Assembly (NCBI RefSeq): GCF_030433715.1
Contig: NZ_JAROCC010000013.1
Location: forward strand, 31,820-95,819
Direction of reading: 5' to 3'
Length of the DNA stretch: 64,000 bases
From: Sporosarcina highlanderae
GTDB taxonomy: Bacteria > Bacillota > Bacilli > Bacillales_A > Planococcaceae
Part shown: piece after piece, positions 43,283-53,099 of the stretch
How positions within the stretch are numbered: the stretch's first letter is position 1
How the letters are laid out: every line of letters starts with the position of its first letter
Position numbers and translations under genes: made by a program
Notes under the pieces: generated by a model
Databases searched by the model: none
The model's input: the letters and a program-made list of their open reading frames with translations, nothing else
What the model was told of the DNA's origin: nothing

Positions 43283-43504
43283 TTATTCTTTCCCATCGCT
43301 GTAAACAATACCATGCGCGGAGTGAATTTCTGCCTTGCCACGTATTTTCATGGCGGATGTATGTTCAGTGAATTGGGCAATCATTACTTCTCCACGGTCC
43401 AATTTTTCGGTGTGATGAAATTTTGTATCATTGCCTCTCGTAAGTCCAATGACATTTACTCCGTCTTCTTGCGCTTTTATTACAATAAAATCAGGTTGTG
43501 GCAT
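43283..43504 (-). CDS. mtrB: Tryptophan RNA-binding attenuation protein TRAP
   Basis: Small protein of 73 residues that assembles into an 11-mer ring, binds tryptophan and wraps RNA carrying (G/U)AG repeats to terminate or repress trp transcripts. The sequence [11 protein letters not shown](N)[10 protein letters not shown] and [16 protein letters not shown] is almost identical to B. subtilis TRAP, including the Trp-binding loops and the Lys/Arg RNA-binding face. The start is ATG at 43504, after AGGAG. It is paired with folE as in B. subtilis (mtrAB), but no trp biosynthetic gene lies in this window. Confidence 0.95.
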   Translation of the reverse strand: MPQPDFIVIKAQEDGVNVIGLTRGNDTKFHHTEKLDRGEVMIAQFTEHTSAMKIRGKAEIHSAHGIVYSDGKE

Positions 43505-43576
43505 GTTTCCAACTCCTGTCATTCATATAGAACTAATCATATCATAGAACTGATTTGAACCGCAAAGTCATCGGTC

Positions 43577-44140
43577 TTATTTAAGAAGAGACAGAATTTC
43601 GGCTCTTTTCACATCATCGTGCTCGTAAATGCCACGAGCTACTGTCGTAACAGTTTTCGCGCCAGGCTTTTTTATTCCTCTCATTGTCATACACATATGT
43701 TCAGCCTCAATAATGACGTATACCCCGATTGGATTCAGCATTTCCATCATTGCGTTGGCGACAGTGGAAGTGATCCTTTCTTGCAATTGTGGTCTTTTGG
43801 CTGTTGTTTCTACGGCTCTTGCCAGTTTGCTTAGTCCGGCCACTACTCCGTCTCGTGGTATGTATGCGATATGTGCATGTCCAAAGAAGGGAACTAAGTG
43901 ATGTTCACACATTGAATGAAAAGGTATGTCCTTTACAAGTACCACTTCATCATGATTCTCATGGAATACTGTTTCGAAATATTGTCTAGGGTCTTTATTC
44001 AATCCTTCAAAGACTTCGGCGTACATTTTAGCTACTCGTTTTGGTGTTTCGATCAACCCTTCACGCTCGGGGTCTTCTCCTACAGCTTCAAGAATCATTG
44101 ATACTGCTTTTTCTATTTTAGCAAGATCCATCTCGGTCAT
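43577..44140 (-). CDS. folE: GTP cyclohydrolase I
   Basis: First enzyme of tetrahydrofolate synthesis (mtrA in B. subtilis), 187 residues. Zinc ligands are C78 and H81 in [10 protein letters not shown] and the cysteine of [16 protein letters not shown] and [10 protein letters not shown] are family signatures. A strong AAGGAGG precedes the ATG. Precedes mtrB. Confidence 0.96.
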   Translation of the reverse strand: MTEMDLAKIEKAVSMILEAVGEDPEREGLIETPKRVAKMYAEVFEGLNKDPRQYFETVFHENHDEVVLVKDIPFHSMCEHHLVPFFGHAHIAYIPRDGVVAGLSKLARAVETTAKRPQLQERITSTVANAMMEMLNPIGVYVIIEAEHMCMTMRGIKKPGAKTVTTVARGIYEHDDVKRAEILSLLK

Positions 44141-44273
44141 TTTGACAACCTCCTTAGGCCAATCTGATGCTATTCCTTCAAAGATAGTAGCATACTCACA
44201 TCAATACGTACAGTTGAATAGATTCAAATAGAATAATACATTGTCGATTTCTGTTTCAAGCGGACGCTTATAT

Positions 44274-44336
44274 GAAAAGGAGTCCGTCCCCCTTATCTGT
44301 ATAACAGATGCAGCGGACGGACTCCTATGTAAACTT
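44274..44336 (-). terminator. Terminator of hbs (branched hairpin)
   Basis: On the minus strand AGGAGTCCGTCC pairs with GGACGGACTCCT around an inner perfect hairpin (ATCTGT-TAT-ACAGAT), followed by TTTTC, just after the hbs stop codon. Confidence 0.78.
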
Positions 44337-44341
44337 AAAGA

Positions 44342-44614
44342 TTACTTAACAGCATCTTTAAGCGCTTTACCTGCTTTGAAAGCAGGAACTTTGCTTGCAG
44401 CAATTTCGATTTCCTCACCAGATTGTGGGTTACGTCCTTTACGAGCAGCGCGTTCACGCACCTCAAAGTTTCCGAAACCGATCAATTGTACTTTATCACC
44501 ATTAGCAAGTGCTGATTGGATAGTATCGAATACAGCTTCAACCGCTTTAGTAGCGTCTTTTTTAGTCAATTCTGCTGCTTCTGCAACTGAGTTGATCAAT
44601 TCTGTTTTGTTCAC
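44342..44614 (-). CDS. hbs: DNA-binding protein HU
   Basis: Histone-like nucleoid protein of 90 residues (HBsu). [21 protein letters not shown] at the N-terminus, [19 protein letters not shown] (the beta-arm with the conserved RNP) and [13 protein letters not shown] at the C-terminus. The start is GTG at 44614, behind AGGAGGTGAA, matching the N-terminus of B. subtilis HBsu; the GTG at 44623 overlaps the ribosome site. Monocistronic between promoter and terminator. Confidence 0.97.
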   Translation of the reverse strand: MNKTELINSVAEAAELTKKDATKAVEAVFDTIQSALANGDKVQLIGFGNFEVRERAARKGRNPQSGEEIEIAASKVPAFKAGKALKDAVK

Positions 44615-44656
44615 ACCATTCACCTCCTCTCAAAGGTAAATTCATTTACTTTTGTT

Positions 44657-44685
44657 AGAGTAACATACCTAAAACCGCGGTGCAA
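44657..44685 (-). promoter_or_regulatory. Probable SigA promoter of hbs
   Basis: On the minus strand TTGCAC (44680-44685), 17-bp spacer, TACTCT (44657-44662). The -10 match is weak, but the position, 43 bases before the start codon, fits. Confidence 0.45.
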
Positions 44686-44732
44686 CAATATTATCAGCGT
44701 TTCGGCTGGATTTTGGTCAATTTCGGTAAAAA

Positions 44733-44764
44733 CAAAAAAAGATCCGTGAAATACGGATCTTTTA
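44733..44764 (-). terminator. Intrinsic terminator of spoIVA
   Basis: On the minus strand AAAAGATCCGT, 5-base loop, ACGGATCTTTT with T7 in total, downstream of the spoIVA stop codon. Confidence 0.88.
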
Positions 44765-44796
44765 GGGTTCTTTAGTCTTATTGGCGGCTGAACTTC

Positions 44797-46275
44797 TTAA
44801 ACGATGAATGTTATCATGCCCTTATTTCCGTCGTTCACCATTTGCTCAATCGTTTCGCGTAGACGTTTACGCGCATTCGGTGGAACGGAAGAAGTTTTAA
44901 AGCGGATGCTTTCCTTCAGCACTTCGTGCAACGGTGTGCCGAAGAGCTGTGTCTGCCATAAGGCATCCCTGTCATGAAGATATGCATTCTTTAATTCCTT
45001 AAGCAAATGATGGCTATGGAATTCTGAACCGATTAGAGGTGAGAACTCTGCGTCCATATCGATTCGGATAATGTGAAGCGATGGTGCCGTTGCTTTCATT
45101 CGTACACCATAGAAATTATTTTCCTTAATAAGTTCAGGCGGGGATGGTTGGAAATCATCAATTGTTGGCAAAGCTACGCCGTACCCACTCTTCTTAGCTG
45201 TATCAATCGCTTCAGCATACATATCATATGACTTTTTGGCTTTCACAGCGTCTTTAACGAAAAGGAGCCAATCCTTTTTCGTTCTCATTTCCTGTTGCAT
45301 AATTTCTTCGCAAACTTCGCGGAATGCTTGTTCGTCCATTACAATATTGACCGTCGCTTTGCCTTTCCCCGCATCTACGTCAACGACTTCGGCATGACGT
45401 ACAAACTTTTCATCCTTCAATCGCTCTGCAAGCTCTTGAATTTTCCGGATTTTAGATGCTTCAAGGAACCCTTCATTGATAACATTGTCAATGGCTGCAT
45501 TCAACTCATGATCCGAACCAAGCACGTCCATCCAATCAGGCTTTTGCAATTCGATATCTGTAATAGGGAATTCGTAAAGTGCCTCTTTCAGGATGAGTTG
45601 TATTTCTTGAGCGTTTAATTGGTCCGCACTTATCGCAATTACAGGTACCCCGTGTCTTTCATGCAACTGTTCCTTCAAAGCGACTGTTTTGTCATGGGCA
45701 GGCATTTTTGAGTTCAGGACAATGACAAATGGCTTCCCAATATCTTTTAACTTTCCTACGATTTCTTCCTCCGCAACCTCAGCTGCAGCTCTTGGAATGT
45801 TGTTAACCGTTCCATCAGTCGTTACGAGTATGCCGATCGTTGCATGGTCTCGGATAACTTTATCGGTTCCAATACGAGCCGCTTCTTCGAAAGGTATCGG
45901 TTCATTATGCCAAGGAGTATGGACAAATTTCGGACCATCCTCATCCTCATATCCTTTTACTCCATCAATCACATAACCGACACAATCAGCAAGCCGAACT
46001 TGAAAGGACAACTCCCCATCCCCGATGGATACTTGAGTACCTTGTGCGGGGACGAATTTCGGTTCAGACGTCATAATAATCGGACCTGGCGAACTTTGGG
46101 GCAATTCGTCCTGAGCCCTTGCCCTATCGCCTGCATCCGTCATATTCGGTATGACGACCTCCTCCATCACCCTTTTGACGAAAGTCGATTTACCGACACG
46201 AACAGGGCCTACAACACCGATATAAATATCCCCATCCGTTCGTCTTGCCAGATTTTCATACAACTCCTCTTTCAT
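44797..46275 (-). CDS. spoIVA: Stage IV sporulation protein A
   Basis: ATPase that polymerises on the outer forespore membrane to make the spore coat basement layer; 492 residues as in B. subtilis. The TRAFAC-type Walker A GPVRVGKST is at 23-31; the middle and C-terminal domains (ending MVNDGNKGMITFIV) are the parts that anchor to SpoVM and drive assembly. This gene is diagnostic of endospore formers. A SigE-like promoter is visible just upstream. Confidence 0.98.
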   Translation of the reverse strand: MKEELYENLARRTDGDIYIGVVGPVRVGKSTFVKRVMEEVVIPNMTDAGDRARAQDELPQSSPGPIIMTSEPKFVPAQGTQVSIGDGELSFQVRLADCVGYVIDGVKGYEDEDGPKFVHTPWHNEPIPFEEAARIGTDKVIRDHATIGILVTTDGTVNNIPRAAAEVAEEEIVGKLKDIGKPFVIVLNSKMPAHDKTVALKEQLHERHGVPVIAISADQLNAQEIQLILKEALYEFPITDIELQKPDWMDVLGSDHELNAAIDNVINEGFLEASKIRKIQELAERLKDEKFVRHAEVVDVDAGKGKATVNIVMDEQAFREVCEEIMQQEMRTKKDWLLFVKDAVKAKKSYDMYAEAIDTAKKSGYGVALPTIDDFQPSPPELIKENNFYGVRMKATAPSLHIIRIDMDAEFSPLIGSEFHSHHLLKELKNAYLHDRDALWQTQLFGTPLHEVLKESIRFKTSSVPPNARKRLRETIEQMVNDGNKGMITFIV

Positions 46276-46303
46276 ACTTAGCCCTCCTTTTTTCGCGCAT
46301 ATT

Positions 46304-46332
46304 AGTTTATGTAAATGAAAAACGTTTCATGC
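46304..46332 (-). promoter_or_regulatory. Possible SigE promoter of spoIVA
   Basis: On the minus strand CATAAACT (46304-46311) resembles the SigE -10 consensus CATACAHT, 14 bases after GCATGAA (46326-46332), which matches the SigE -35 box only partly. SigE control of spoIVA is known in B. subtilis. The -35 lies within the yphF terminator stem. Confidence 0.4.
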
Positions 46333-46354
46333 TAAAAATGCATGAAACGTTTTA
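46317..46354 (-). terminator. Intrinsic terminator of yphF
   Basis: 12-bp perfect stem (AACGTTTCATGC with GCATGAAACGTT), with TTTT following on the minus strand, 15 bases downstream of the yphF stop codon. Confidence 0.82.
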
Positions 46355-46368
46355 GTTACTCTATGAAA

Positions 46369-47088
46369 TTATTTCTTTTTCATAAATACCGGTTCATTTT
46401 GATCATTCACAGTGTATGGCAATGAATAGGCAGGAACGATTGGATAGTCATCAGAAAGTAAATAACGGATGTCTTCACCTTCCTTAACATTTCTTTTCTC
46501 TTCACTTAAAATTCGATTTAAATCGATAGAGTAATCCACATAAAAGTTCCCATCCCCACCAACAACAATCGGAAGCAATGCATCTGAATACGGACTTTCG
46601 ATTTTCAATGGCTCTTTGAAACCCATTGCTTCAAAATCGATTTCATAAACATTTTCACCTACAGCTTCTTTAAAAGGGAGCTTTCCATTTATATGCTTAC
46701 GTAAGTTCAGTTCACGGATGCGTTCGGCAATTCGTAAGTCAACGAGCTTAACAGTCGGATTTTCCTCAACATCCATTAGGACATATTGATAAATCCCTCC
46801 TGTTTCAAACGCATTCGATGGAATTTTTTCCGTATAAGCGGGTACTAATTTTGAAAACTCAATCGGGTATTTTATGTACAGATCAGTTTCCTGTTCTCTA
46901 GTTTTAATTGGTAGTAACCCACCGTTATTTTCCTTATATGCATTAACTGCCTTTTGAATCGCCTCGATTTGATCTTCATAAGGGATTTCCCTTCGTTCTT
47001 TTTCATCACCGGGATACATACAGCCAGCTAAAATAATAACGGTTAGCAAAGAAAGTAATAGCGCTACTCTTTTTTGAATCATCATCAT
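46369..47088 (-). CDS. yphF: YphF-like lipoprotein
   Basis: Probable lipoprotein of 239 residues: signal peptide with lipobox LAGC and lipid-anchored C23, then an extracytoplasmic domain without recognised catalytic residues. Position between spoIVA and yphE equals B. subtilis YphF. The first three codons are ATG; the start overlaps the yphE stop by 4 bases. Function unknown; the neighbourhood (spoIVA) is conserved in spore formers. Confidence 0.84.
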   Translation of the reverse strand: MMMIQKRVALLLSLLTVIILAGCMYPGDEKERREIPYEDQIEAIQKAVNAYKENNGGLLPIKTREQETDLYIKYPIEFSKLVPAYTEKIPSNAFETGGIYQYVLMDVEENPTVKLVDLRIAERIRELNLRKHINGKLPFKEAVGENVYEIDFEAMGFKEPLKIESPYSDALLPIVVGGDGNFYVDYSIDLNRILSEEKRNVKEGEDIRYLLSDDYPIVPAYSLPYTVNDQNEPVFMKKK

Positions 47089-47300
47089 CTTGCTCCTCCC
47101 GTAGGTCCGCTGAATACTAGATACACCATTGCAAAAAATGAAAATATCAATAACGCATACGCGACAAGGGCAAAAATGATTTTCATGAATTTGTTTGAGA
47201 GTTTATGTCGGCTAACGTAGATGAGCCCCATGGAAATTGCCATGAAACCCATCGCATAAAACGATAGCCACATTTTATCCAAAGAGGACAAAAGGATCAT
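47085..47300 (-). CDS. yphE: YphE-like membrane protein (DUF2768)
   Basis: Protein of 71 residues with two membrane segments (about 9-28 and 38-62) and a short basic loop (SRHKLSNK), matching DUF2768 proteins of sporulating Bacillales. Translationally coupled to yphF through a 4-base overlap. No function known. Confidence 0.82.
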   Translation of the reverse strand: MILLSSLDKMWLSFYAMGFMAISMGLIYVSRHKLSNKFMKIIFALVAYALLIFSFFAMVYLVFSGPTGGAR

Positions 47301-47326
47301 CCTTTCGTGTCATACAGGACATCTTA

Positions 47327-48346
47327 TTATTTATAAAAAATATCTTCTATTTCTTGTTTTTTCATTCTGTTCATTAATTGATCTACTGCTTCTTTTGGCG
47401 GAACCTCTTCAAAGAGAACTGAATACAATGCTTCTGTCAATGGCATTGAAACATCATATTGAAGAGATAATTGATGGGCCGCTTTTGTTGTTCTTATACC
47501 TTCAATGACCATTCCCATTCCGGAAACTACTTCATCGATCGACTTACCCTGCCCCAAAAGGTTTCCAGCCTTCCAGTTGCGTGAATGGACACTCGTACAG
47601 GTTACAATCAAATCGCCTAGTCCAGTTAACCCTGAGAACGTAAGAGGGTTTGCACCCATTTTCATGCCAAGTCGTGTGATTTCCGCCAAGCCCCGTGTTA
47701 TTAAAGCCGCTTTGGCATTGTCACCGTAGCCGATGCCGTCAATGATCCCTGCGGCAAGTGCGATAATGTTTTTTAAAGCTGCACCTAATTCGACTCCAAT
47801 TAAGTCATCGTTCGTGTACACACGGAAATATTGATTCATAAATAAGTCTTGTACCTGTTCGGCTGCATCATGGTCATTTGATGCAGCGGTGATTGTTGTT
47901 GGTTGGCGAAGGACAACTTCCTCTGCGTGGCTCGGTCCAGATAGCACAACAATTGAACGGCGTTTATTCGGTTCAACTTCTTCTTCAATCATTTCTGAGA
48001 TACGCTTTAATGTATCCGGTTCGATACCTTTCGAAACATGGATGATCAGTTTTGGAGTTTCCGCCAAAACATTAATCTGCTTTGAAATATCCCGCATGCC
48101 CTTTGTCGGTACTGCGATCACTAGAATTTCAGCGTGCTGTATTGCATCCTTTAAATCGGATGTAGCTTTCAAATTCTTAGGCAATGTTATCTTAGGTAAA
48201 TATGAAGAATTCGTATGCATTTCATTAATTTCACGGGATTGTTCAGGCCTTCTTGTCCACAACCGGCAATCATGTCCATTCTCTGCAAGGACGAACGCGA
48301 TTGCGGTTCCCCAACTGCCCGCTCCTAATACCGAAACTTTTTCCAA
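47327..48346 (-). CDS. gpsA: Glycerol-3-phosphate dehydrogenase [NAD(P)+]
   Basis: Makes sn-glycerol 3-phosphate for phospholipid synthesis; 339 residues. The dinucleotide loop LGAGSWGTA is at the N-terminus; [15 protein letters not shown] holds the catalytic lysine, and SRNWKAG is the phosphate-binding motif. The start is TTG at 48346 ([15 protein letters not shown]), with GAGGTGA upstream, in agreement with MKKV in B. subtilis; a GTG three codons earlier sits in the ribosome site. Downstream of der. Confidence 0.94.
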   Translation of the reverse strand: MEKVSVLGAGSWGTAIAFVLAENGHDCRLWTRRPEQSREINEMHTNSSYLPKITLPKNLKATSDLKDAIQHAEILVIAVPTKGMRDISKQINVLAETPKLIIHVSKGIEPDTLKRISEMIEEEVEPNKRRSIVVLSGPSHAEEVVLRQPTTITAASNDHDAAEQVQDLFMNQYFRVYTNDDLIGVELGAALKNIIALAAGIIDGIGYGDNAKAALITRGLAEITRLGMKMGANPLTFSGLTGLGDLIVTCTSVHSRNWKAGNLLGQGKSIDEVVSGMGMVIEGIRTTKAAHQLSLQYDVSMPLTEALYSVLFEEVPPKEAVDQLMNRMKKQEIEDIFYK

Positions 48347-48365
48347 TAATCTCACCTCATTTTAA

Positions 48366-49676
48366 TCAGCTTCTTGCTCTTGTGATAAGACGGATAGGTG
48401 TCCCCTCAAAGCCGAAAGACTCTCTTAAGCGATTTTGCAGGAAGCGTTCATATGAAAAATGCATAAGTTCGGGTTCATTGACAAAAACAATGAAGACTGG
48501 GGGCTTTACAGCCACTTGTGTTGCATAATAAATGCGAAGTCTACGGCCCTTATCAGACGGAGCTGGATTACGTGCCACAGCATCTTCAATCACTTCGTTC
48601 AACACGCTTGACTGGATACGTAATGCGTGGTTTTCACTGATCATTTTAATGGTATCGAATAAAGTCGTAACACGTTGTTTCGTTTTCGCAGAGACGTAGG
48701 CGATCGGAGCGTAATCTAAGAACAAGAAATTCTTTCGGATATCCTCATTGAATTTGTTCATCGTCTTGTCGTCTTTTTCGATAGCATCCCATTTATTCAC
48801 GACAAACATGACTCCTTTTCCTGCTTCTTCTGCATATCCGGCAATACGCTTATCCTGTTCACGTATTCCTTCCTCACCATTTATAACAATTAACACGACG
48901 TCTGAACGGTCTATTGCTTTTAATGCTCTTAAAACACTATATTTCTCCATGTTCTCATACACTTTACCCTTTTTACGCATTCCGGCAGTGTCGATGATCT
49001 TGTACTTTTGCCCTTCGTACTCATAGGAAGTATCTATTGCATCTGTTGTCGTTCCGGCTACATCGCTGACGATGACCCGTTCTTCTCCAAGCAATGCGTT
49101 CACTAATGAAGATTTGCCGACATTCGGTCTACCTATCAATGAAAAACGGATGACGTCATCCTCTATGGCTTCTTCCCCAGGTTCTGGGAAATTAGCTGCA
49201 ACTGCATCAAGCAGATCACCAAGCCCGATACCGTGTGATCCAGAAATCGGATATGGGTCGCCAAAACCAAGCGAATAAAAGTCATAGATCATATCACGCA
49301 TATCAGGGTTATCGATTTTATTTACAGCGAGAACGATAGGCTTTTTTGTTTTGTAAAGGATTTTGGCAACATGCTCGTCTGCGTCAGTTACACCTTCACG
49401 TCCGTTAGTCAAGAAGATGATGACATCGGCTTCTTCGATTGCGATTTCCGCTTGTGCCCTGATTTGCTCAAGAAATGGCTCATCGCCAATATCGATTCCA
49501 CCAGTATCAATTAGATTAAAATCATGTGACAGCCAGTCTGCCGAGCTATAAATCCGGTCCCTCGTCACTCCGGCTACGTCCTCGACGATTGAAATACGTT
49601 CACCGACGATTCGATTGAAAATCGTCGATTTACCGACATTCGGTCTTCCAACGATTGCAACAGTTGGTTTACTCAT
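48366..49676 (-). CDS. der: Ribosome-associated GTPase Der (EngA)
   Basis: Double GTPase required for 50S subunit maturation, 436 residues. Two G domains start with GRPNVGKS at 10-17 and 182-189, each followed by DTGG or DTAGM and NKxD motifs; a KH-like domain occupies the last 85 residues. ATG start. Sits between ypfD and gpsA as in B. subtilis. Confidence 0.97.
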   Translation of the reverse strand: MSKPTVAIVGRPNVGKSTIFNRIVGERISIVEDVAGVTRDRIYSSADWLSHDFNLIDTGGIDIGDEPFLEQIRAQAEIAIEEADVIIFLTNGREGVTDADEHVAKILYKTKKPIVLAVNKIDNPDMRDMIYDFYSLGFGDPYPISGSHGIGLGDLLDAVAANFPEPGEEAIEDDVIRFSLIGRPNVGKSSLVNALLGEERVIVSDVAGTTTDAIDTSYEYEGQKYKIIDTAGMRKKGKVYENMEKYSVLRALKAIDRSDVVLIVINGEEGIREQDKRIAGYAEEAGKGVMFVVNKWDAIEKDDKTMNKFNEDIRKNFLFLDYAPIAYVSAKTKQRVTTLFDTIKMISENHALRIQSSVLNEVIEDAVARNPAPSDKGRRLRIYYATQVAVKPPVFIVFVNEPELMHFSYERFLQNRLRESFGFEGTPIRLITRARS

Positions 49677-49716
49677 TATTTAACACCCTTCCAATATATC
49701 TCTTGAACATTATACA

Positions 49717-49752
49717 CAAAAAAAGTGATGATGCCTATGTAAGCACCATCAC
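49717..49752 (-). terminator. Intrinsic terminator of ypfD
   Basis: On the minus strand GTGATGGTGC, 8-base loop, GCATCATCAC (one G-U pair), then T7, between the ypfD stop and the der start. Confidence 0.88.
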
Positions 49753-49796
49753 CATATGAATCGTAATTCAATCAATTGTTCAATAATTAGTCAAAC

Positions 49797-50939
49797 TTAC
49801 TCAGTAAATTTTTTGAGTTGGTCTCCGATGACGTCGCTTAGGGAGAATCCTGTTTCCTCTTTCATCTCATAATCGCCGTATGAATTGTCTTCTTCTTCCT
49901 TCTCCACCAAGTCTTTAATGCTAAGGGAAAGTCGCTTTTCATCCGAGTTGACATCAACCACTTTAACATCGATAGTTTGGCCTTCTTGCAACACTTCATG
50001 AGGTGTTCCAATATGCTGATGGGAGATACGTGAAATATGAACAAGTCCCTCTACACCAGGGAACACTTCAACAAACGCACCATATGAAACAAGGCGTTTT
50101 ACAGTCCCTTGCAATACCGATCCTTTCGGAGCACGATTTTCAATGTCTTCCCATGGTCCTGGTAACGTTTCTTTAATCGACAAGGAAATACGTTCTGAAT
50201 CACGGTCTACCGATAGCACCTTAACGTTCACCTTGTCTCCTTCTTTAAGTACATCAGAAACTTTTTCGACGTGCTCGTGGGATAGCTGGGAAATATGAAC
50301 CAATCCATCCACTCCACCAATATCCACGAATGCACCGAATGATGCGATACGTTGTACAGTCCCTTCAAGTACTTGCCCCTCTTTCAGGTCGGCAAGGATT
50401 CCTTCTCTCTTGTTAGCCTTCTCTTCTTGCAGAACTGCCCTATGGGAGAGAATCAAACGGTTTTTCTCCTTGTCCATTTCCACGATTTTAAATTCCATTG
50501 TACGCCCTTTATAATCTTCGAACGATTCAACAAAATGATCTTCAACTAAAGATGCTGGGATAAAACCACGCACTCCAAGATCAACTACTAAGCCGCCTTT
50601 TACGACGTCCTTAACTTCTGTTTCAATCGTTTGTTGGTTGTTAAATTTTTCTTCAAGGGAATCCCAAGCATTTTCGGCATCCACTTTTCGCTTTGAAAGA
50701 ACATAGTTCTCATCTTCTACTTTCGTGATGAGTAATTCGAGTTCATCTCCGACCTGTACAGCATCAGATGCTTTTTCAATGTGAAGGCTAGACAGTTCGC
50801 TAATTGGGATGACACCGTCAAACGGCGCACCAGAAATTTCGACCATCACCGATTTATCTTCGATTTTTGTCACCTTACCAGTCACACGGTCACCTTCTTT
50901 GTAACCGTTCACTTCATCCAAATTCATCTCTTCAGTCAT
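49797..50939 (-). CDS. ypfD: S1 RNA-binding domain protein YpfD (ribosomal protein S1 homologue)
   Basis: RNA-binding protein of 380 residues with four consecutive S1 domains (about 17-85, 100-170, 187-255 and 272-342), each showing the G-x-V pattern and [10 protein letters not shown] or [10 protein letters not shown]. It is shorter than the six-domain E. coli S1; Bacillales homologues lack the ribosome-docking part, so a general mRNA-binding role is likelier than an essential ribosomal one. ATG at 50939 after GGAGGA. Confidence 0.92.
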   Translation of the reverse strand: MTEEMNLDEVNGYKEGDRVTGKVTKIEDKSVMVEISGAPFDGVIPISELSSLHIEKASDAVQVGDELELLITKVEDENYVLSKRKVDAENAWDSLEEKFNNQQTIETEVKDVVKGGLVVDLGVRGFIPASLVEDHFVESFEDYKGRTMEFKIVEMDKEKNRLILSHRAVLQEEKANKREGILADLKEGQVLEGTVQRIASFGAFVDIGGVDGLVHISQLSHEHVEKVSDVLKEGDKVNVKVLSVDRDSERISLSIKETLPGPWEDIENRAPKGSVLQGTVKRLVSYGAFVEVFPGVEGLVHISRISHQHIGTPHEVLQEGQTIDVKVVDVNSDEKRLSLSIKDLVEKEEEDNSYGDYEMKEETGFSLSDVIGDQLKKFTE

Positions 50940-51019
50940 ATGTAGTCCTCCTCCATAATGAATCCTATCTCTATATTATTCGAATCGATTCATAAAAACA
51001 AAAAATTACTCTTATAAAT

Positions 51020-51601
51020 TTATTTATTCTGTTCTAAAAGGGCTTGGATTTCACTCATAATCACTTCAGTCACTTCTTCAGCAGATGCTTTTGATTCCCT
51101 GTAAGTTGTCATGTCTATCGGCTGACCAAAAATGACTTTTAATGTTCTTAACGGTTTGTAGGGACCTACGATTGCACATGGCATGACGACTGCATCGCCT
51201 TTAAGAGCAAAGAATCCTGCTCCAGCAAGTCCTTTTCCAAGTTCCCCTGTCTTACTCCTTGTTCCTTCTGGAAACATTCCAACCACTTTACCGCCTCGCA
51301 ATAATTTTAGAGTGGTTCTAAAAGCTTCGCGATCGCTCATACCCCGTTTTACAGGAAATGCATTGACACTTGGTAGAATGTTTTTCAGTATTGGCAGGTT
51401 GAATAGTTCTTCCTTCGCCATGAAATGGACTGTACGTGGACTAGAAATCCCAACAACCGGCGGATCAAAATTATCAATATGATTTGCACAAAGAAGAACC
51501 CCACCTTCTTTAGGGAAATTCTCCTTACCAATCACCTTGATCCGATAGAGGGGAAAGAAAATAGTACTGACTAAAAATTTGCCGAAAGGATATAGATTCA
51601 T
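51020..51601 (-). CDS. plsC: 1-acyl-sn-glycerol-3-phosphate acyltransferase
   Basis: Membrane-associated acyltransferase that makes phosphatidate from lysophosphatidate; 193 residues. The catalytic NHIDNFD (H41 and D46, the HX4D motif) and the FPEGTR substrate motif (110-115) are present, with a hydrophobic N-terminus. Overlaps cmk by 4 bases. Together with gpsA nearby it serves phospholipid synthesis. Confidence 0.94.
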   Translation of the reverse strand: MNLYPFGKFLVSTIFFPLYRIKVIGKENFPKEGGVLLCANHIDNFDPPVVGISSPRTVHFMAKEELFNLPILKNILPSVNAFPVKRGMSDREAFRTTLKLLRGGKVVGMFPEGTRSKTGELGKGLAGAGFFALKGDAVVMPCAIVGPYKPLRTLKVIFGQPIDMTTYRESKASAEEVTEVIMSEIQALLEQNK

Positions 51602-52275
51602 TGGTTCATCCTCTTTTCCGCTAACTCAATTACCTTATCAGCCACCTCTTCAATTGACATGGATGTCGTATCAACCAAAATGGCATCCTCTGCCATTTTC
51701 AACGGAGATGATTTTCTCTCGCTATCTGCACGGTCCCGCTTCTCAATCTCTTCTTTCAATTGGCCAAGTGGTACATGAATTCCCCTTTTTTCATTTTCCA
51801 GAAAACGTCTTTCGGCTCTTTCATCTACGGATGCAGTCATGAATATTTTCAACTCGGCCTTTGGAAGTACTGCAGTTCCGATATCGCGACCATCCATTAC
51901 TACACCTGTTCCTTCAGCCAATTCTCTTTGTTTCTCCACCATTAGCTGGCGAACAGTAGTATGGGCAGCCACTTCCGAAACATGTGAAGTAACTTCCTGG
52001 GATCTAATTTCATCGGAGCAATCTACCCCATCAATCCAAACGGCTTGGCCATTTCTTTCGGGAACTAACACTATTTCAGTATGCTCTAGTAAATCCGCTA
52101 AATCTTTATCACTACCCATATTTATGCCCAATTGGATAGCTTTATGCGTCAAAGCTCGATACATCGCACCTGTGTCTATATAGGTATACCCTAATTTTTG
52201 TGCAATCCTTTTTGCAATTGTACTTTTACCTGCAGCTGCAGGACCATCAATCGCAATGATAAACCCATTCATCAT
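51598..52275 (-). CDS. cmk: Cytidylate kinase
   Basis: Phosphorylates CMP and dCMP; 225 residues from the ATG at 52275, which has GGGGGT 7 bases upstream (an upstream in-frame start at 52296 is unsupported). P-loop GPAAAGKST at 11-19, GRDIGTAVLP and ASVDERAERR are family signatures. Overlaps plsC by 4 bases. Confidence 0.95.
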   Translation of the reverse strand: MMNGFIIAIDGPAAAGKSTIAKRIAQKLGYTYIDTGAMYRALTHKAIQLGINMGSDKDLADLLEHTEIVLVPERNGQAVWIDGVDCSDEIRSQEVTSHVSEVAAHTTVRQLMVEKQRELAEGTGVVMDGRDIGTAVLPKAELKIFMTASVDERAERRFLENEKRGIHVPLGQLKEEIEKRDRADSERKSSPLKMAEDAILVDTTSMSIEEVADKVIELAEKRMNQ

Positions 52276-52317
52276 ATCATCTACCCCCGAATTCAATTCG
52301 AAAACATTGTATCATAT

Positions 52318-52355
52318 AGAAAAGGGAAAAGTCCTATTTTATAAGGACTTTCCCC
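52318..52355 (-). terminator. Intrinsic terminator of ypfA
   Basis: On the minus strand GGGAAAGTCCT, 8-base loop, AGGACTTTTCCC, then TTTTC, just after the ypfA stop codon. Confidence 0.86.
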
Positions 52356-52365
52356 GCTACTCATA

Positions 52366-53007
52366 TTATGCGTCATTTCTAGCCTGCAATTGTCTTTCAA
52401 AGCAAAACCGGATAATGTTCTGTCTATCCTTAGGTGTGGTATCCAAAAATTGTAGTGAAGCGATGGCACGCTCATTCTTCATCCAAGTACGAATGGCTTG
52501 CGCTTCCGTTTTAATATACTTGATCTCATCATTCAGAAAAGGAAGTGCAATCGTCAATCTCACCTTTTCCCCATCTTCAAATGAGTCTTTAGGTCCAAGG
52601 TTTAAAGCAATGCCACCCGCACTAATATCATCTGTGACATATTGATGAAAAGTGCCTCCAAAATCCACTGCCACATCAACTGCAGTTTCCACCCGGACAT
52701 ATTCCCGCCTTTGAATTTTTGTCAGCTTTTTATCCCCTGGATAAGAAACCTTTAGCATTGGGATGTCTTTATTTGCCCGTCCGGTCACTTCTGTCTTAAA
52801 GGAATAAGAAATATTGTTTTGAACAAAAGAAATTTGCAGTTTTGTACCATCAATAAAAAACGTAGTTCGGTTTGTTTCAATATTCACGGGATAATCAATC
52901 ATGACGTAGCCTTCGCCCGTGTCAACAACCTTACTTTTAAACTTTTCGCTATTATTTTCTTCTATGTCTTTTACAATGGTTAACGTTGTACCAATAGAAA
53001 GGAACAA
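52366..53007 (-). CDS. ypfA: PilZ-domain c-di-GMP receptor YpfA (MotI/DgrA type)
   Basis: Protein of 213 residues with an N-terminal YcgR-like beta domain and a C-terminal PilZ domain. The c-di-GMP-binding motifs are intact: RREYVR (about 100-105) and DDISAGG (about 126-132). The B. subtilis homologue binds c-di-GMP and inhibits the flagellar motor. I start at TTG 53007, six bases after AGGTG; a GTG at 53016 overlaps it. With cheR it indicates a motile organism with c-di-GMP control. Confidence 0.9.
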   Translation of the reverse strand: MFLSIGTTLTIVKDIEENNSEKFKSKVVDTGEGYVMIDYPVNIETNRTTFFIDGTKLQISFVQNNISYSFKTEVTGRANKDIPMLKVSYPGDKKLTKIQRREYVRVETAVDVAVDFGGTFHQYVTDDISAGGIALNLGPKDSFEDGEKVRLTIALPFLNDEIKYIKTEAQAIRTWMKNERAIASLQFLDTTPKDRQNIIRFCFERQLQARNDA

Positions 53008-53099
53008 AGTAAACACCTACCCTTGAATGGTTATATCTATTATGTCATGGGTAGGCATAATTTCCAATATCTAATTTTTTGACAACATCACCAGTACAA

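Noticed and set aside
44250..44280. Fragment AAGCGGACGCTT near the hbs terminator as a fourth copy of the GC-rich repeat
   Set aside because: Only about 12 bases match and neither end of the repeat is present; it overlaps the terminator region and is probably chance.
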